From Acidobacteriota bacterium (GTDB lineage Bacteria; Acidobacteriota; Polarisedimenticolia; Gp22-AA2; AA152): 32,122 nt of DNA. Made by a program: the position numbers and the translations under genes. The stretch is taken from NCBI GenBank assembly GCA_022616665.1, contig JAKEFJ010000126.1:1-32122 (forward strand), in the 5' to 3' direction. Shown in pieces: positions 9,301 through 18,386 of this stretch; the stretch's first letter is position 1, and every line of letters begins with the position of its first letter. The notes beneath the pieces were generated by a model. The model did no database searches and was not told the origin of the DNA. It saw nothing but the letters and a program-made list of their open reading frames with translations.

Positions 9301-10152
9301 ATGTCCATGAATAGGTCCTTCCCGGAGCGCAGGCCTTTTTTCCTCCTAGTCCTCATCCTCGCCTCCCTGCTCATCCTCATGTCGCATCAAGTTAGGACCG
9401 GGCAGGGCAATACTCTCCTGGAAGACAGCCTGCTCAATGTCTCGTCGCCCCTGGTCAAAGGCGCCTCGGGCGGCGTGGGACTCCTCTCGGGCCTCTGGCA
9501 GGGGTATGTGGATCTGCGGGGAGCCCGCGGGGAGAATCTCGCCCTCAAGTCGAACCTGGAAAGGATGGAGGAAGTGGGGAGGGTCGGGGAAGAGTTCCGC
9601 CGGGAAAACCTGCGACTGCGGGATCTCCTGGAGCTCCAGAGGAGCCTGGAAATCCCCTCCCTGGCGGCTGCAGTGGTCTCCCTGGGGGTCTCCTCCCAGG
9701 CCCGCACCGCGCTTATCAACCGCGGCAGCAAAGACGGGGTGAAGCGCGACATGCCGGTGATCAGCAGGAAGGGAGTGGTGGGAAGAATCATCGCCGTGGG
9801 AAGTGGGATGGCCAAGGTCCAGCTACTCATCGACCCCAACAGTGGAGTCGCGGGGATTTTCCAGAGGAGTCGGGGCCAGGGGATGGTGGTGGGAGTCGGG
9901 GATCGGGGCTGCCGAATGGACTATGTCTCGGACCTTGAAGATGTGGCGGTGGGGGACGTGGTCGTGACCTCGGGACTGGACGAGATCTACCCCAAGGGAG
10001 TGACCGTGGGCGTGGTCTTCTCCGTCGCGGAAGGGGACCAGCTCACCAAGAACATTTTCATCCGCCCGGAGGTGGACTTCCGGCATCTGGAAGAGGTTCT
10101 GGTTCTGCTGACCAGCCAGGAGGCGGCGGGCCACGCCGATCTTTCCCAATGA
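9301..10152 (+). CDS. mreC: Rod-shape-determining protein MreC
   Basis: 283 residues. A single N-terminal membrane segment (residues ~12-28, FFLLVLILASLLILM) is followed by a coiled coil (~65-100) and the periplasmic beta domains typical of MreC (VISRKGVVGRIIAVGSGMAKV, then GDVVVTSGLDEIYPKGVTVG). MreC scaffolds PBP2 and links it to MreB and MreD. A second in-frame ATG two codons later (9307) is an equally possible start; no strong RBS is seen. The last bases overlap the mreD start in an ATGA arrangement. Confidence 0.93.
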   Translation: MSMNRSFPERRPFFLLVLILASLLILMSHQVRTGQGNTLLEDSLLNVSSPLVKGASGGVGLLSGLWQGYVDLRGARGENLALKSNLERMEEVGRVGEEFRRENLRLRDLLELQRSLEIPSLAAAVVSLGVSSQARTALINRGSKDGVKRDMPVISRKGVVGRIIAVGSGMAKVQLLIDPNSGVAGIFQRSRGQGMVVGVGDRGCRMDYVSDLEDVAVGDVVVTSGLDEIYPKGVTVGVVFSVAEGDQLTKNIFIRPEVDFRHLEEVLVLLTSQEAAGHADLSQ

Positions 10153-10616
10153 CTCCGGTCTGGCGAGGCATCCTGGCCCTGGTGCTGGCGGCCGGCGCTC
10201 AGGTCCTCCTGTCGCGATATTTTCCGGCGGCCGGGAAGATGGTGGACTTCTACACGGTGCTGGTCATGTATTATGCCGTTTCCCGCCGCAGGGTGGCTGT
10301 CATGGTCATGGGGACCACCGCCGGATTGGTGGAAGACCTCTTGACGCACACGGTCCTCGGAATGAATGCGTTCAAGAAGACCCTGGTGGGCTACGTCATG
10401 GGAACCTTGGGCTCCTTCTTCATGCTCAGCCAGCCCCTTCCCCGCTTTGGGGTTTTGTTCCTCGCGACGGTGCTGGAGGCCCTGACGGAGGCGGGATTGG
10501 TCCTGGTGCTGGGCCAGCATGTCGTACTCCCGTCGGCCGGGGATTTGATTCGTCTGGGAATGGGAAACGGCCTGGTGGGGATTCTCATTTACTGGATGGT
10601 CTCGAAGTTGGAGTAG
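10149..10616 (+). CDS. mreD: Rod-shape-determining membrane protein MreD
   Basis: 155 residues, strongly hydrophobic with about five membrane segments, matching MreD in length and in position between mreC and the PBP2 gene. Sequence conservation in this family is low, but the internal pattern (DFYTVLVMYYAVSRRR, then GLVEDLLTHTVLGMNAFKKTLVGYVMG) resembles the LGlxxDll-lG-GlxaxxxtlvGy core seen in MreD. Its ATG overlaps the mreC stop by four bases (ATGA), indicating translational coupling. Confidence 0.9.
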   Translation: MTPVWRGILALVLAAGAQVLLSRYFPAAGKMVDFYTVLVMYYAVSRRRVAVMVMGTTAGLVEDLLTHTVLGMNAFKKTLVGYVMGTLGSFFMLSQPLPRFGVLFLATVLEALTEAGLVLVLGQHVVLPSAGDLIRLGMGNGLVGILIYWMVSKLE

Positions 10617-10620
10617 GGAA

Positions 10621-12504
10621 GTGGCCTGGGACTACCGGAGCAGCAAGGACTTCAAGGACTACTATGAAGAGCGCCGGCTGCAGCGCCGGATCAGCCTCAT
10701 CTTCGTCCTCCTGGCCGGATTGTTCCTGTCTTATCTATTCAACCTCTGGTACCTGCAGGTGGTCAACGGGGACAACTATCGCCGCCTGGCGGATAACAAT
10801 CGCCTGCGCCAGGTGGTGGAAAGCCCATTGCGGGGGCTCATCCTGGATCGGGATGGAAAGCCCATCGTCCGGAACCGTATCGCCTTCAATGTCCTGCTGG
10901 ACCGGGAGAAGATCGAGAGCCTGGAAGAGACAGTGACAACGCTGTCGAAGATTCTAAACCTGCCTGAGCAGACGGTGCGCGAGCGCATCGAGCGCTACCG
11001 CAATCGGCCGATCTTCGAGCCGGTCATCGTGAAGGAAGACGTGGATCTGGCGGAGGCCGCCTACCTGGAATCCCGCAGGTTGGAGCTGCCCGAAGTCTCG
11101 GTGGCCATCGAGCCGAAGCGCAGTTACGAGGATCACGACTTGGCGGCCCATGCCCTGGGGTATGTGGGAGAAATCTCCGAGGCCCAGCTGGGCAAGCCCC
11201 GCTTCGCCGGGTACCAGCTGGGCGACGTGGTGGGAAAGGCGGGGCTGGAGAGCTATTACGATAACGACCTGGCGGGGGAGAAGGGTTGGAAGCAAGTGAT
11301 CGTCAACAGCCTGGGGCGGGAGATCCGCGCGCTTCCGGTGGGCAAGCGCCCGCTCCCGGGCAATGCCTTGCGATTGACCCTCGATCTGGACCTGCAGGAA
11401 GAGCTGGAGGCTGCCTTCGAGGACAAGATGGGCTCCGCCGTCTTCCTGGATCCGGATACGGGAGAAATCCTGGCCATCATCAGCAAGCCGTCCTTCGATC
11501 CCAATGTCTTCGCACGCCGGTTCTCCGTCGAGGAGTGGAAGGAGCTTATCAACTCCGAAACCCATCCCCTGCAAAACCGGGCCATCCAGAGCAAGTTCGC
11601 GCCGGGCTCCGTGTTCAAGATCGTGATGGCCATCGCCGCCCTGGAGTCGGGGAAGGCATCCCCCGCGAGAACCGACTTCTGCCCTGGCTACACGGTCATC
11701 TACGGCAGGAGATTCCTCTGCCATCAGGACGGGGGACACGGCAATGTGGCCATGAGGGAAGCCATCAAGAAATCCTGCAACGTCTACTTCTACCGCCTGG
11801 GAAAGGACCTTGGGATTCAGATCATTTCCCAGTGGGCGCACCGTCTCGGATTCGGACAGCCCACCGGCATCGATTTGGCGCATGAGGAGGGCGGCACCGT
11901 ACCGGACGATGCCTGGAAACGCCGCACGCGGAACGAGCCATGGTACCCCGGGGAGACCATTTCGGTGTCCATCGGGCAGGGGGCCCTGGAAGTCACCCCG
12001 ATCCAGATGGCGGTCTTCGCTTCGGTGATTGGCAACGGCGGAACGTTCTACCGACCGCACCTGCTCATCAGCCGCGAGGTTCGGGGCGGGGTCGAGGATG
12101 CGATCAGGCCGCCCGAAGTGCTGGGAAAAGTGAGTCTCAAGCCTTCGACGCTCCAGGTTGTCAAGGAAGCGATGTGGGAGGTGGTGAACCAGGGCGGCAC
12201 CGGCACGAAAGCCGCCATCCCCGGGAAGGATGTCTGCGGAAAGACAGGCACGGCGCAGGTCGTGAAGGCCTCCGCGGGAGTCAAGAGCGAGAAACTGGCC
12301 GAGGCAATCCGCGATAACGCCTGGTTCATGGGCTTCGCACCGAAGCAGCATCCCCGGATCGCCTTCTCGGTGTTCGTGGAGCGCGGGGGCCACGGCGGAG
12401 AAGCCGCCGCTCCCATCGCCCAGAGAGTAATGCTCAAGTTCTTCGAGAAACAGGAGCCTGGCATGGAGGGGAGCCAGATTGCTCGAGCGGCGCAGCATCC
12501 ATAA
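10621..12504 (+). CDS. mrdA: Penicillin-binding protein 2, elongation transpeptidase
   Basis: 627 residues. It cross-links peptidoglycan during side-wall growth with RodA. One N-terminal membrane anchor (residues ~22-44) precedes a dimerisation/pedestal domain and the transpeptidase domain. All three active-site motifs are present: SVFK (nucleophile Ser330), SCN (Ser385) and KTG (Lys541, in CGKTGTAQV). The start is GTG, four bases after the mreD stop, with GGAGTAGGGAA just upstream. Its last 26 bases overlap rodA, so the transpeptidase and its partner glycosyltransferase are tightly coupled. Confidence 0.96.
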   Translation: MAWDYRSSKDFKDYYEERRLQRRISLIFVLLAGLFLSYLFNLWYLQVVNGDNYRRLADNNRLRQVVESPLRGLILDRDGKPIVRNRIAFNVLLDREKIESLEETVTTLSKILNLPEQTVRERIERYRNRPIFEPVIVKEDVDLAEAAYLESRRLELPEVSVAIEPKRSYEDHDLAAHALGYVGEISEAQLGKPRFAGYQLGDVVGKAGLESYYDNDLAGEKGWKQVIVNSLGREIRALPVGKRPLPGNALRLTLDLDLQEELEAAFEDKMGSAVFLDPDTGEILAIISKPSFDPNVFARRFSVEEWKELINSETHPLQNRAIQSKFAPGSVFKIVMAIAALESGKASPARTDFCPGYTVIYGRRFLCHQDGGHGNVAMREAIKKSCNVYFYRLGKDLGIQIISQWAHRLGFGQPTGIDLAHEEGGTVPDDAWKRRTRNEPWYPGETISVSIGQGALEVTPIQMAVFASVIGNGGTFYRPHLLISREVRGGVEDAIRPPEVLGKVSLKPSTLQVVKEAMWEVVNQGGTGTKAAIPGKDVCGKTGTAQVVKASAGVKSEKLAEAIRDNAWFMGFAPKQHPRIAFSVFVERGGHGGEAAAPIAQRVMLKFFEKQEPGMEGSQIARAAQHP

Positions 12505-13570
12505 TCTCGATTGGCTGCTTGCCTTCGCGGTGCTCTCCCTGTGCGCCGCGGGGATGGGGATGGTCTACTCGGCGACTCTGGGCGGGCCCCTTGCCCCGTT
12601 GGCCGCCAAGCAGATGATTTACTTTGCCGTGGGGCTCGCGGCCATGGGGTTGGCGCTCACCATCGACTACCATACCCTGGCCTCCCTCAGTTATCTGTTC
12701 TACGCCGGCTCCCTGGTCCTCCTTCTCTACCTCCTCTTCTTCGGCCGAGCCATCGCCAACACTCGCGGCTGGCTGGAACTAGGGCCCGTGAACTTCCAGC
12801 CGGCGGAGATAACCAAGCTCACGACGCTGCTGGCGCTTTCCAGCTATCTCAGCCGGCACCGATCCGCAAACCTGACTCCCTCCAACATGCTCGCCATCGT
12901 GTTGATCGTCGGGGTCCCTTTCGTTCTCATCGCCCGCCAGCCCGATCTGGGGACCGCCATCACTTTTCTGCCTCTGATCGCCGTGGCAGCATTCCTGGGA
13001 GGGATGAGGGTCCGGACGATCCTGATCTTGGTGACGATTCCAATCCTGGCGCTGCCGCTGTTCTGGAACCACTACCTCAAGGACTACCAGAAAACCCGCG
13101 TCCAGACGTTCTTGGATCCCGCACGGGATCCCAAGGGGGCCGGTTACCAGGTCCTGCAATCTCGCATCGCGGTGGGATCGGGCGGGCTCAGCGGGAAGGG
13201 GTTCCTGGAAGGAACCCAGGGGCAGCTGAAATTCCTGCCTGCGCAGCACACCGATTTCATTTTTGCCCTGATGGCCGAGGAGCGGGGTTTCCTGGGCAGC
13301 CTGGTTGTGCTGTCTTTATACTTCGTTGTAATCTACCGCTGCATCGCCATCGCCCGGGCCGCGCGCGATCTTCTCGGCGTTTACTTGGCTATGGGGACGG
13401 TGGCACTGTTCGCCTGCCAGGTTCTCATCAACATCGGAGTGGTGCTCGGGCTCCTGCCCACCACGGGCGTCCCGCTCCCTCTGATGAGCTACGGTGGCTC
13501 CTCCCTCATCACGACCCTCGCGGGAATGGGCCTCGTGCTCAATGTCTGGATGAGGCGTCTGGTCAACTGA
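12479..13570 (+). CDS. rodA: Peptidoglycan glycosyltransferase RodA (SEDS family)
   Basis: 363 residues with about ten membrane helices; a SEDS glycan polymerase that pairs with PBP2. Family landmarks include RGWLELGPVNFQPAEITKL, the RQPDLGTA segment containing the loop Asp, QHTDFIFALMAEERGFLGS and the C-terminal VPLPLMSYGGSSL. The start is TTG, inside the end of mrdA, with a strong GGAGGGGAG ribosome site seven bases upstream; this choice gives an N-terminus of normal length. It is the last shape gene before the radical SAM gene 48 bases downstream. Confidence 0.95.
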   Translation: MLERRSIHNLDWLLAFAVLSLCAAGMGMVYSATLGGPLAPLAAKQMIYFAVGLAAMGLALTIDYHTLASLSYLFYAGSLVLLLYLLFFGRAIANTRGWLELGPVNFQPAEITKLTTLLALSSYLSRHRSANLTPSNMLAIVLIVGVPFVLIARQPDLGTAITFLPLIAVAAFLGGMRVRTILILVTIPILALPLFWNHYLKDYQKTRVQTFLDPARDPKGAGYQVLQSRIAVGSGGLSGKGFLEGTQGQLKFLPAQHTDFIFALMAEERGFLGSLVVLSLYFVVIYRCIAIARAARDLLGVYLAMGTVALFACQVLINIGVVLGLLPTTGVPLPLMSYGGSSLITTLAGMGLVLNVWMRRLVN

Positions 13571-13618
13571 GGCGCGTCCAGAGAGCCGGCTTCCCGCGTC
13601 GAGTCCAGGAGAATTCTC

Positions 13619-16231
13619 GTGAGTGTCCACAGCGAGGCGATCGAGCGGATCCTTCCACGGGTGCAGAAGCCTGCCCGCTACATCGGCGGAGAATGGAATT
13701 CCGTGGTGAAGGATCTGAGCACCGTCGACATCCGGATGGCGCTGGCATTTCCGGATTCGTACGAGCTGGGAATGTCACACCTGGGGCTGAGGATTCTCTA
13801 CAGCCTGCTGAACTCCCGGCCGGGTGTGTGGGCGGAGAGGGTGTTCTGTCCCTGGCTGGACATGGAGGCGGAGCTGCGGCGGGAGCGTGTTCCTCTGACC
13901 ACCCTGGAAAGCGAGACGCCTCTCAGGGAATTCCACGTCGTCGGCTTCTCGCTCCAGTATGAGCTCAACTACACCAATATCCTGACGATGCTCCACCTGG
14001 GCGGGATACCGCTGTTCACGGCAGATCGGAAAGAGGACGACCCCCTGATCATCGGCGGGGGCTCCATGGCCTGCAATCCCGAGCCGCTGGCCGACTTCTT
14101 CGACTGCATTCTTGTCGGGGACGGCGAGGAGCTGGTGCTGGACTTCCTGGCCAAGCTGCGATCGCTGCGCCGATCCGGGGCGTCCCGAGCGGACACGCTG
14201 AGGGAGCTCTCCACCGTGGAGGGGGTGTACGTTCCCTCCCTTTACGAAACCGCCCCGGATCCCTCCACCAGGTTCCTCCTTCCTCTGCCCACCCCTGGCG
14301 CGCCCTTCCCGGTGAAACGGAGGATTCTCTACGACATCGATCGATATCCTTTTCCAGATGACGTGGTGGTGCCATTCAACGAGATTGTCCATGACCGGGT
14401 CTCTGTGGAGATCATGCGCGGCTGCACCGTAGGATGCCGATTCTGTCAGGCGGGGATCATCTATCGCCCGGTGCGGGAGCGCTCTCCGGAGTCGATCAAG
14501 GCGGTGCTGGAAAAGAGCCTGAGGCGCACCGGGTTCGACGAGGTTTCCCTCACCTCCCTGAATTCGGGGGAATACGGCTCGGTGGCCGGCTTGATCTCCG
14601 ATCTGATGGACGACTTTCAGGAGGAGAAGACCTCGCTCTCCTTGTCCTCCCTCAGGCCCTCCAGCCTGAACGAGCGGATTGCCGAGCAGATCCGCCGGGT
14701 TCGAAAAACCGGATTCACCATGGCCCCCGAGGCGGGGACCCAGCGGCTGAGGGACGTAATCAACAAAGGAACCAGCGAGAGCGATATCCTCGCGGGGGCC
14801 GAGAACGCCTTCCGGCAGGGATGGGAACAGCTCAAGCTCTACTTCATGATCGGGCTTCCCACCGAAACCGACGAGGACATTCAGGGAATCCTGGACCTGG
14901 CCCACAAGATCCTTCGCATCGGTAAGCAGCACGCGCGCCGTGGAGCCCGGATTACGGTCTCCGCCTCTTCCTTCATTCCCAAGCCGCACACGCCGTTTCA
15001 ATGGCTCCCCATGGAGCGGATGGAAGCGCTCCGGGAGAAACAGGCGCGAATTCGAAGCGGGCTGAAGAATCCGGCCATTCAATTCAAGTGGCATGACGTG
15101 GAAATCTCCTGGCTGGAGGGAATCTTTGCCAAAGGGGATCGCTCCTTGGGCCGCACCTTGCTGCGCGCCTGGGAGCGTGGCTGCCGATACGATGGCTGGA
15201 CTGAGCACTTTCGCTACCGGGAGTGGGTGGAGGCTTTGAATGAGACGGGAGTCGACACGTCACGCTACCTCTACCAGAGACTGGAAGTGGGCTCCCGGCA
15301 CCCCTGGGATCACATCGATTCCGGCGTGGAGGAGCGGTACCTTGCCAAGGAGCTGGAGCTGAGCCTCACCTCGCGTCCCACCGACACGTGCGGAATCGAC
15401 AAGTGCTACGGCTGCGGATCCTTCGCCCGTCAGTGTCTCTCTGGAGAGCTGGTTCCCGGCAAGATGCAGGAGAGCTCCGAAGTGGAGCCGCCCCGGCCGG
15501 TCCCGCCTCCCTCGCCGCCCCCTCCTCGGTTCCGCTATCGGGCCCGCTACCGTAAGCTGGGCAGGATGAAATACCTCTCCCATCTGGAGCTCTCGCGTAC
15601 GATCATGCGGGCGTTCAGGCGGGCGCAAGTCCCCCTGAGCTACACGGAGGGTTTCCACCCCATGCCCCGCCTGGCCTTTGCCTCTGCCCTTGCGGTGGGC
15701 GTCGAATCGCAAGGGGAGTACCTGGATTTCGAGGTCAGCCGCCCTATTTCCCCGAAGCCGCTGCGCGATCAAATCAACCAGTGCCTCCCCCGCGGTCTCG
15801 GCCTGGATCAGGTGGCGGAGGTGGCGAGTGGGGCTCAGAGTCTGGGCGATTTGATCAACGCGGCCAGCTATTCAGCCCGTCTGGAGGCTCCGCTCTCTTC
15901 CGCATTGCTGGCTCGCGACCTGGCGGAGAGGCTGGGGGGAGTCACCGAGCTGAAGGTGACGCGGGAGCGGAAAGGCCAGCAAGAGGAGGTCGATGTGCTC
16001 CCCTCCATCCACCATATCGCCGCTGCTGAAGACGGAACCCTGGAAATGGTGCTCCGCGTCGGTGGAACCGGAGCGGCACGTCCCGATGACGTGATCCGGG
16101 GCCTGTTCGGACCCGCCGCGTCGGCGCGTATCACGCGACAGGATCTCCTGGTCCTGCGCGACGGAGAAGCCCTCTCCCCCATGGCCTGCCGAGGCCTGTT
16201 GCGCGTGCCACCCGCTCCGGCCGGCGCCTGA
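13619..16231 (+). CDS. B12-binding radical SAM protein fused to DUF2344 (TIGR03960-TIGR03936 type)
   Basis: 870 residues. The N-terminal third holds a cobalamin-binding-like Rossmann segment (LAFPDSYELGMSHLGLRIL). A radical SAM core follows, with the 4Fe-4S motif CTVGCRFC at residues 269-276. A second Cys cluster (CGIDKCYGCGSF...C) lies near residue 590. A proline-rich joint (PPRPVPPPSPPPPRF, ~622-637) leads into the DUF2344 domain (KYLSHLELSRTIMRAFRRA, then YTEGFHPMPRL). In many genomes these two parts are separate neighbouring genes beside rne/rng; here they are one chain and rng follows. Substrate unknown; a role in tRNA or rRNA modification is often suggested from context and remains inference. 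GTG start with AGGAGA seven bases upstream. Confidence 0.9.
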   Translation: MSVHSEAIERILPRVQKPARYIGGEWNSVVKDLSTVDIRMALAFPDSYELGMSHLGLRILYSLLNSRPGVWAERVFCPWLDMEAELRRERVPLTTLESETPLREFHVVGFSLQYELNYTNILTMLHLGGIPLFTADRKEDDPLIIGGGSMACNPEPLADFFDCILVGDGEELVLDFLAKLRSLRRSGASRADTLRELSTVEGVYVPSLYETAPDPSTRFLLPLPTPGAPFPVKRRILYDIDRYPFPDDVVVPFNEIVHDRVSVEIMRGCTVGCRFCQAGIIYRPVRERSPESIKAVLEKSLRRTGFDEVSLTSLNSGEYGSVAGLISDLMDDFQEEKTSLSLSSLRPSSLNERIAEQIRRVRKTGFTMAPEAGTQRLRDVINKGTSESDILAGAENAFRQGWEQLKLYFMIGLPTETDEDIQGILDLAHKILRIGKQHARRGARITVSASSFIPKPHTPFQWLPMERMEALREKQARIRSGLKNPAIQFKWHDVEISWLEGIFAKGDRSLGRTLLRAWERGCRYDGWTEHFRYREWVEALNETGVDTSRYLYQRLEVGSRHPWDHIDSGVEERYLAKELELSLTSRPTDTCGIDKCYGCGSFARQCLSGELVPGKMQESSEVEPPRPVPPPSPPPPRFRYRARYRKLGRMKYLSHLELSRTIMRAFRRAQVPLSYTEGFHPMPRLAFASALAVGVESQGEYLDFEVSRPISPKPLRDQINQCLPRGLGLDQVAEVASGAQSLGDLINAASYSARLEAPLSSALLARDLAERLGGVTELKVTRERKGQQEEVDVLPSIHHIAAAEDGTLEMVLRVGGTGAARPDDVIRGLFGPAASARITRQDLLVLRDGEALSPMACRGLLRVPPAPAGA

Positions 16232-16232
16232 A

Positions 16233-16247
16233 GGGACGCTACGTCCC
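16233..16247 (+). other. Short perfect inverted repeat between the radical SAM gene and rng
   Basis: GGGACG and CGTCCC flank a three-base loop (CTA). It fills most of the 29-base gap before the TTG start of rng and there is no clear Shine-Dalgarno sequence, so the hairpin may influence rng translation or be an RNase target. No T-run follows. Confidence 0.45.
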
Positions 16248-16260
16248 AGCCCGTGACTCC

Positions 16261-17727
16261 TTGACCAAAGAGCTGATCGTCAATGCGGGGCTTCAGGAAA
16301 CCCGCGCCGCCCTGCTGGAGGATGGCCTTCTCGCCGAGATCTTCATCGAGCGCACTGACCATCCCGCCCTGCTGGGCAACCTGTATCTGGGGAAGGTCAG
16401 TAACGTGCTCCCCGGGATGCAGTCGGCTTTCGTGGACATCGGCTTGGAACGGGACGCCTTTCTCTATGTGGCCGATCTGCTCCCTCCGGAAAACTCCGAA
16501 GACACCCAGCCGGAAGTCAGAAAACCAGTCCCGGCGATTGAGAGCCTTCTCAAGGTCGGACAGGATCTCTTGGTCCAGGTGGTGAAGGAGCCCCTGGGCC
16601 GGAAGGGACCGAGGGTCACTGCCCAGCTTTCTCTGCCCGGAAGGAGGCTGGTCTTTCTGCCGGGGGGAAGGGGGCGAATGGTTTCGCGCCGGGTCGAACC
16701 CGAGGCCGAGAGGGAGCGGCTCAAGCAGCTCTCCGAGGGAATTCCCGGAGAGGGAGGCTTCATCCTCAGGACGGCGGCGACGGGGATATCCCTGCCTGAG
16801 CTCCAGCAGGACGCCGAGGGGCTGAGGCGGAGATGGTCGCAGATTCTGGGAAGGACGAGCGGGGCCCCGGTGCCCGCATGTCTGCACCAGGAAGAGGATC
16901 TGCCGTTGCGAATCCTGCGTGACCTGCTGACCGAATCAGTCGACCGGGTCCTGGTGGACGATGCAAAAACCCTGGAGCGCTGTCGTGAGTACGCGCGATG
17001 CAGCCTTCCCCACCTGGCCCCGCGCATCGAGAGATACGATCGCCCGGACCCGGTTTTCGATTTCTTTGGCATCGAGAAGGAAATTCACAAGGCCTTGCGG
17101 CGGCGAGTGTGGCTTCCCTCGGGCGGATACCTGCTCATCCACCCCACCGAGGCGCTGGTGGCTATCGACGTCAACACGGGGAAGTTCGTCGGCAGCACCG
17201 ATTTCGAGGAGACGGCGCTGCTCACCAATCTCGAGGCGGCCCGGGAAATCGTCAGACAAATTCGACTCCGAGACCTGGGTGGCATCCTGGTCATCGATTT
17301 CATCGACATGCCGTCGCATGACAATCGCAGGCAGCTGGCCGAGACTTTGGAGCAAGCGCTGAAATCAGACCGGGCCCGCAGCCGAGTTCTCCAGATCAGC
17401 GAATTTGGCCTCGTGGAGATAACCCGGCAGCGCATCCGGCAGGGCCTGGAAGGTTTGCTGTGCGGCCCCTGTCCCACCTGCCGAGGGACCGGACGGCTGA
17501 AGAATCCCATGACCATGCGCCTCGAGATCTTGAGGGAACTGAGAAAAAGCGTCGCCCTCTCGCCGCAGAGCTCGTTCCGGCTCCGCGTCCACCCGGACGT
17601 GGCGGTCTCCATCCGGGCCAACTGGACGGTTTTCCTGCAGGAATCGGGTGGAACCGCGGAAGTGGCGATCGAGGTCGAGCCGGCACCGGAGCTTCATCCG
17701 GAAGATTTCGAGATTCTCACTTTCTAG
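16261..17727 (+). CDS. rng: Ribonuclease G/E family endoribonuclease
   Basis: 488 residues, the length of RNase G and without the long C-terminal scaffold of RNase E. It cleaves single-stranded A/U-rich RNA in rRNA maturation and mRNA decay. An S1-like RNA-binding region spans ~35-130 (NLYLGKVSNVLPGMQSAFVDIGLERDAFLY). The catalytic metal-binding aspartates fall at 303 (AIDVNTG) and 346 (VIDFIDM), the same numbers as in E. coli RNase E, and the zinc-link CPTC is at 404-407, which supports the chosen TTG start. No good RBS is seen; translation may be coupled to the radical SAM gene 29 bases upstream. The 3' end overlaps the convergent thioesterase gene by 11 bases. Confidence 0.94.
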   Translation: MTKELIVNAGLQETRAALLEDGLLAEIFIERTDHPALLGNLYLGKVSNVLPGMQSAFVDIGLERDAFLYVADLLPPENSEDTQPEVRKPVPAIESLLKVGQDLLVQVVKEPLGRKGPRVTAQLSLPGRRLVFLPGGRGRMVSRRVEPEAERERLKQLSEGIPGEGGFILRTAATGISLPELQQDAEGLRRRWSQILGRTSGAPVPACLHQEEDLPLRILRDLLTESVDRVLVDDAKTLERCREYARCSLPHLAPRIERYDRPDPVFDFFGIEKEIHKALRRRVWLPSGGYLLIHPTEALVAIDVNTGKFVGSTDFEETALLTNLEAAREIVRQIRLRDLGGILVIDFIDMPSHDNRRQLAETLEQALKSDRARSRVLQISEFGLVEITRQRIRQGLEGLLCGPCPTCRGTGRLKNPMTMRLEILRELRKSVALSPQSSFRLRVHPDVAVSIRANWTVFLQESGGTAEVAIEVEPAPELHPEDFEILTF

Positions 17728-18235
17728 GGCGGGAGATTTCGGAACGACCCCGGAGACGATAGTCGCGCCGGCGGCCGGCCTCTGCCTCGACCCGCCGGTC
17801 CTCTTCGCTTTCAACGAGCAACCGGGGAGCCTGTTGGGGGCGCCCGGACGCATCGAGGGATACCATGGTCACGTAGGCGGTGGTCGTGTGCCGCCTCTCG
17901 CCCGTCAACACCTCCTCCGATTCCACCCGAACGCCCACCTCCATGGAGGATCGGAAAACCGCGTTCAGCCGTGCTTCGATGACCACGATGCTTCCCAAGC
18001 GGATGGCCGAAAGAAAGGTCAGGCTGTCCACCGACGCCGTGGCCACCTGGGTGTGGCAGTGGCGCAGCGCCACCACGGAAGCAGCCTTGTCGATGAGCGA
18101 CATGACCCGGCCGCCGAAGATGTTCCCCTGGGAGTTGGTGTCCTCGGTAATCACCAGCTCGGTCATGATCACCCGGGAGGCGGAGGCTGGCTTCGCATTG
18201 GGCGGGGCAGGTTCCTTCGATAAGCGCGCGCTCAT
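17717..18235 (-). CDS. Acyl-CoA thioesterase, hotdog fold (YciA/BACH-like)
   Basis: 172 residues, cytoplasmic. The hotdog core carries the family signature NSQGNIFGGRVMSLIDKAASVVA, in which the Asn/Gly segment and the following Asp form the thioesterase active site, then VDSLTFLSAIRLGSIVVIEARL. These enzymes hydrolyse acyl-CoA thioesters; chain-length preference is not readable. The C-terminal 25 residues are very Arg/Glu rich. The N-terminal 20 residues are not conserved, so a start at the internal Met24 is possible. It is convergent with rng, overlapping it by 11 bases, and divergent from fur. A TAGACT box lies seven bases before the ATG, so the mRNA could be leaderless. Confidence 0.88.
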   Translation of the reverse strand: MSARLSKEPAPPNAKPASASRVIMTELVITEDTNSQGNIFGGRVMSLIDKAASVVALRHCHTQVATASVDSLTFLSAIRLGSIVVIEARLNAVFRSSMEVGVRVESEEVLTGERRHTTTAYVTMVSLDASGRPQQAPRLLVESEEDRRVEAEAGRRRDYRLRGRSEISRPRK

Positions 18236-18344
18236 GCGGCGCAGTCTACCCCAGGGCAGCCCGCGCGCGCCAATGGAACGGTGTGGGCCCGCAAGCTTTC
18301 CAGCCTCATCGAAGACCTAGATGAGACTGAGTCGCAGTTTTATC

Positions 18345-18373
18345 TTGCACGCCGGAGCGTCTTCGGTTATCCT
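18345..18373 (+). promoter_or_regulatory. Sigma70-type promoter of fur
   Basis: TTGCAC, 17-base spacer, TATCCT; predicted transcription start is near 18380, directly in front of the Fur box. Confidence 0.7.
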
Positions 18374-18386
18374 GCGCGCCTCATTT

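Noticed and set aside
10954-12498. 514-aa minus-strand ORF opposite mrdA
   Set aside because: High-GC shadow of PBP2, which has all active-site motifs on the plus strand.
13775-15208. 477-aa minus-strand ORF opposite the radical SAM gene
   Set aside because: Shadow frame; low complexity and no family pattern.
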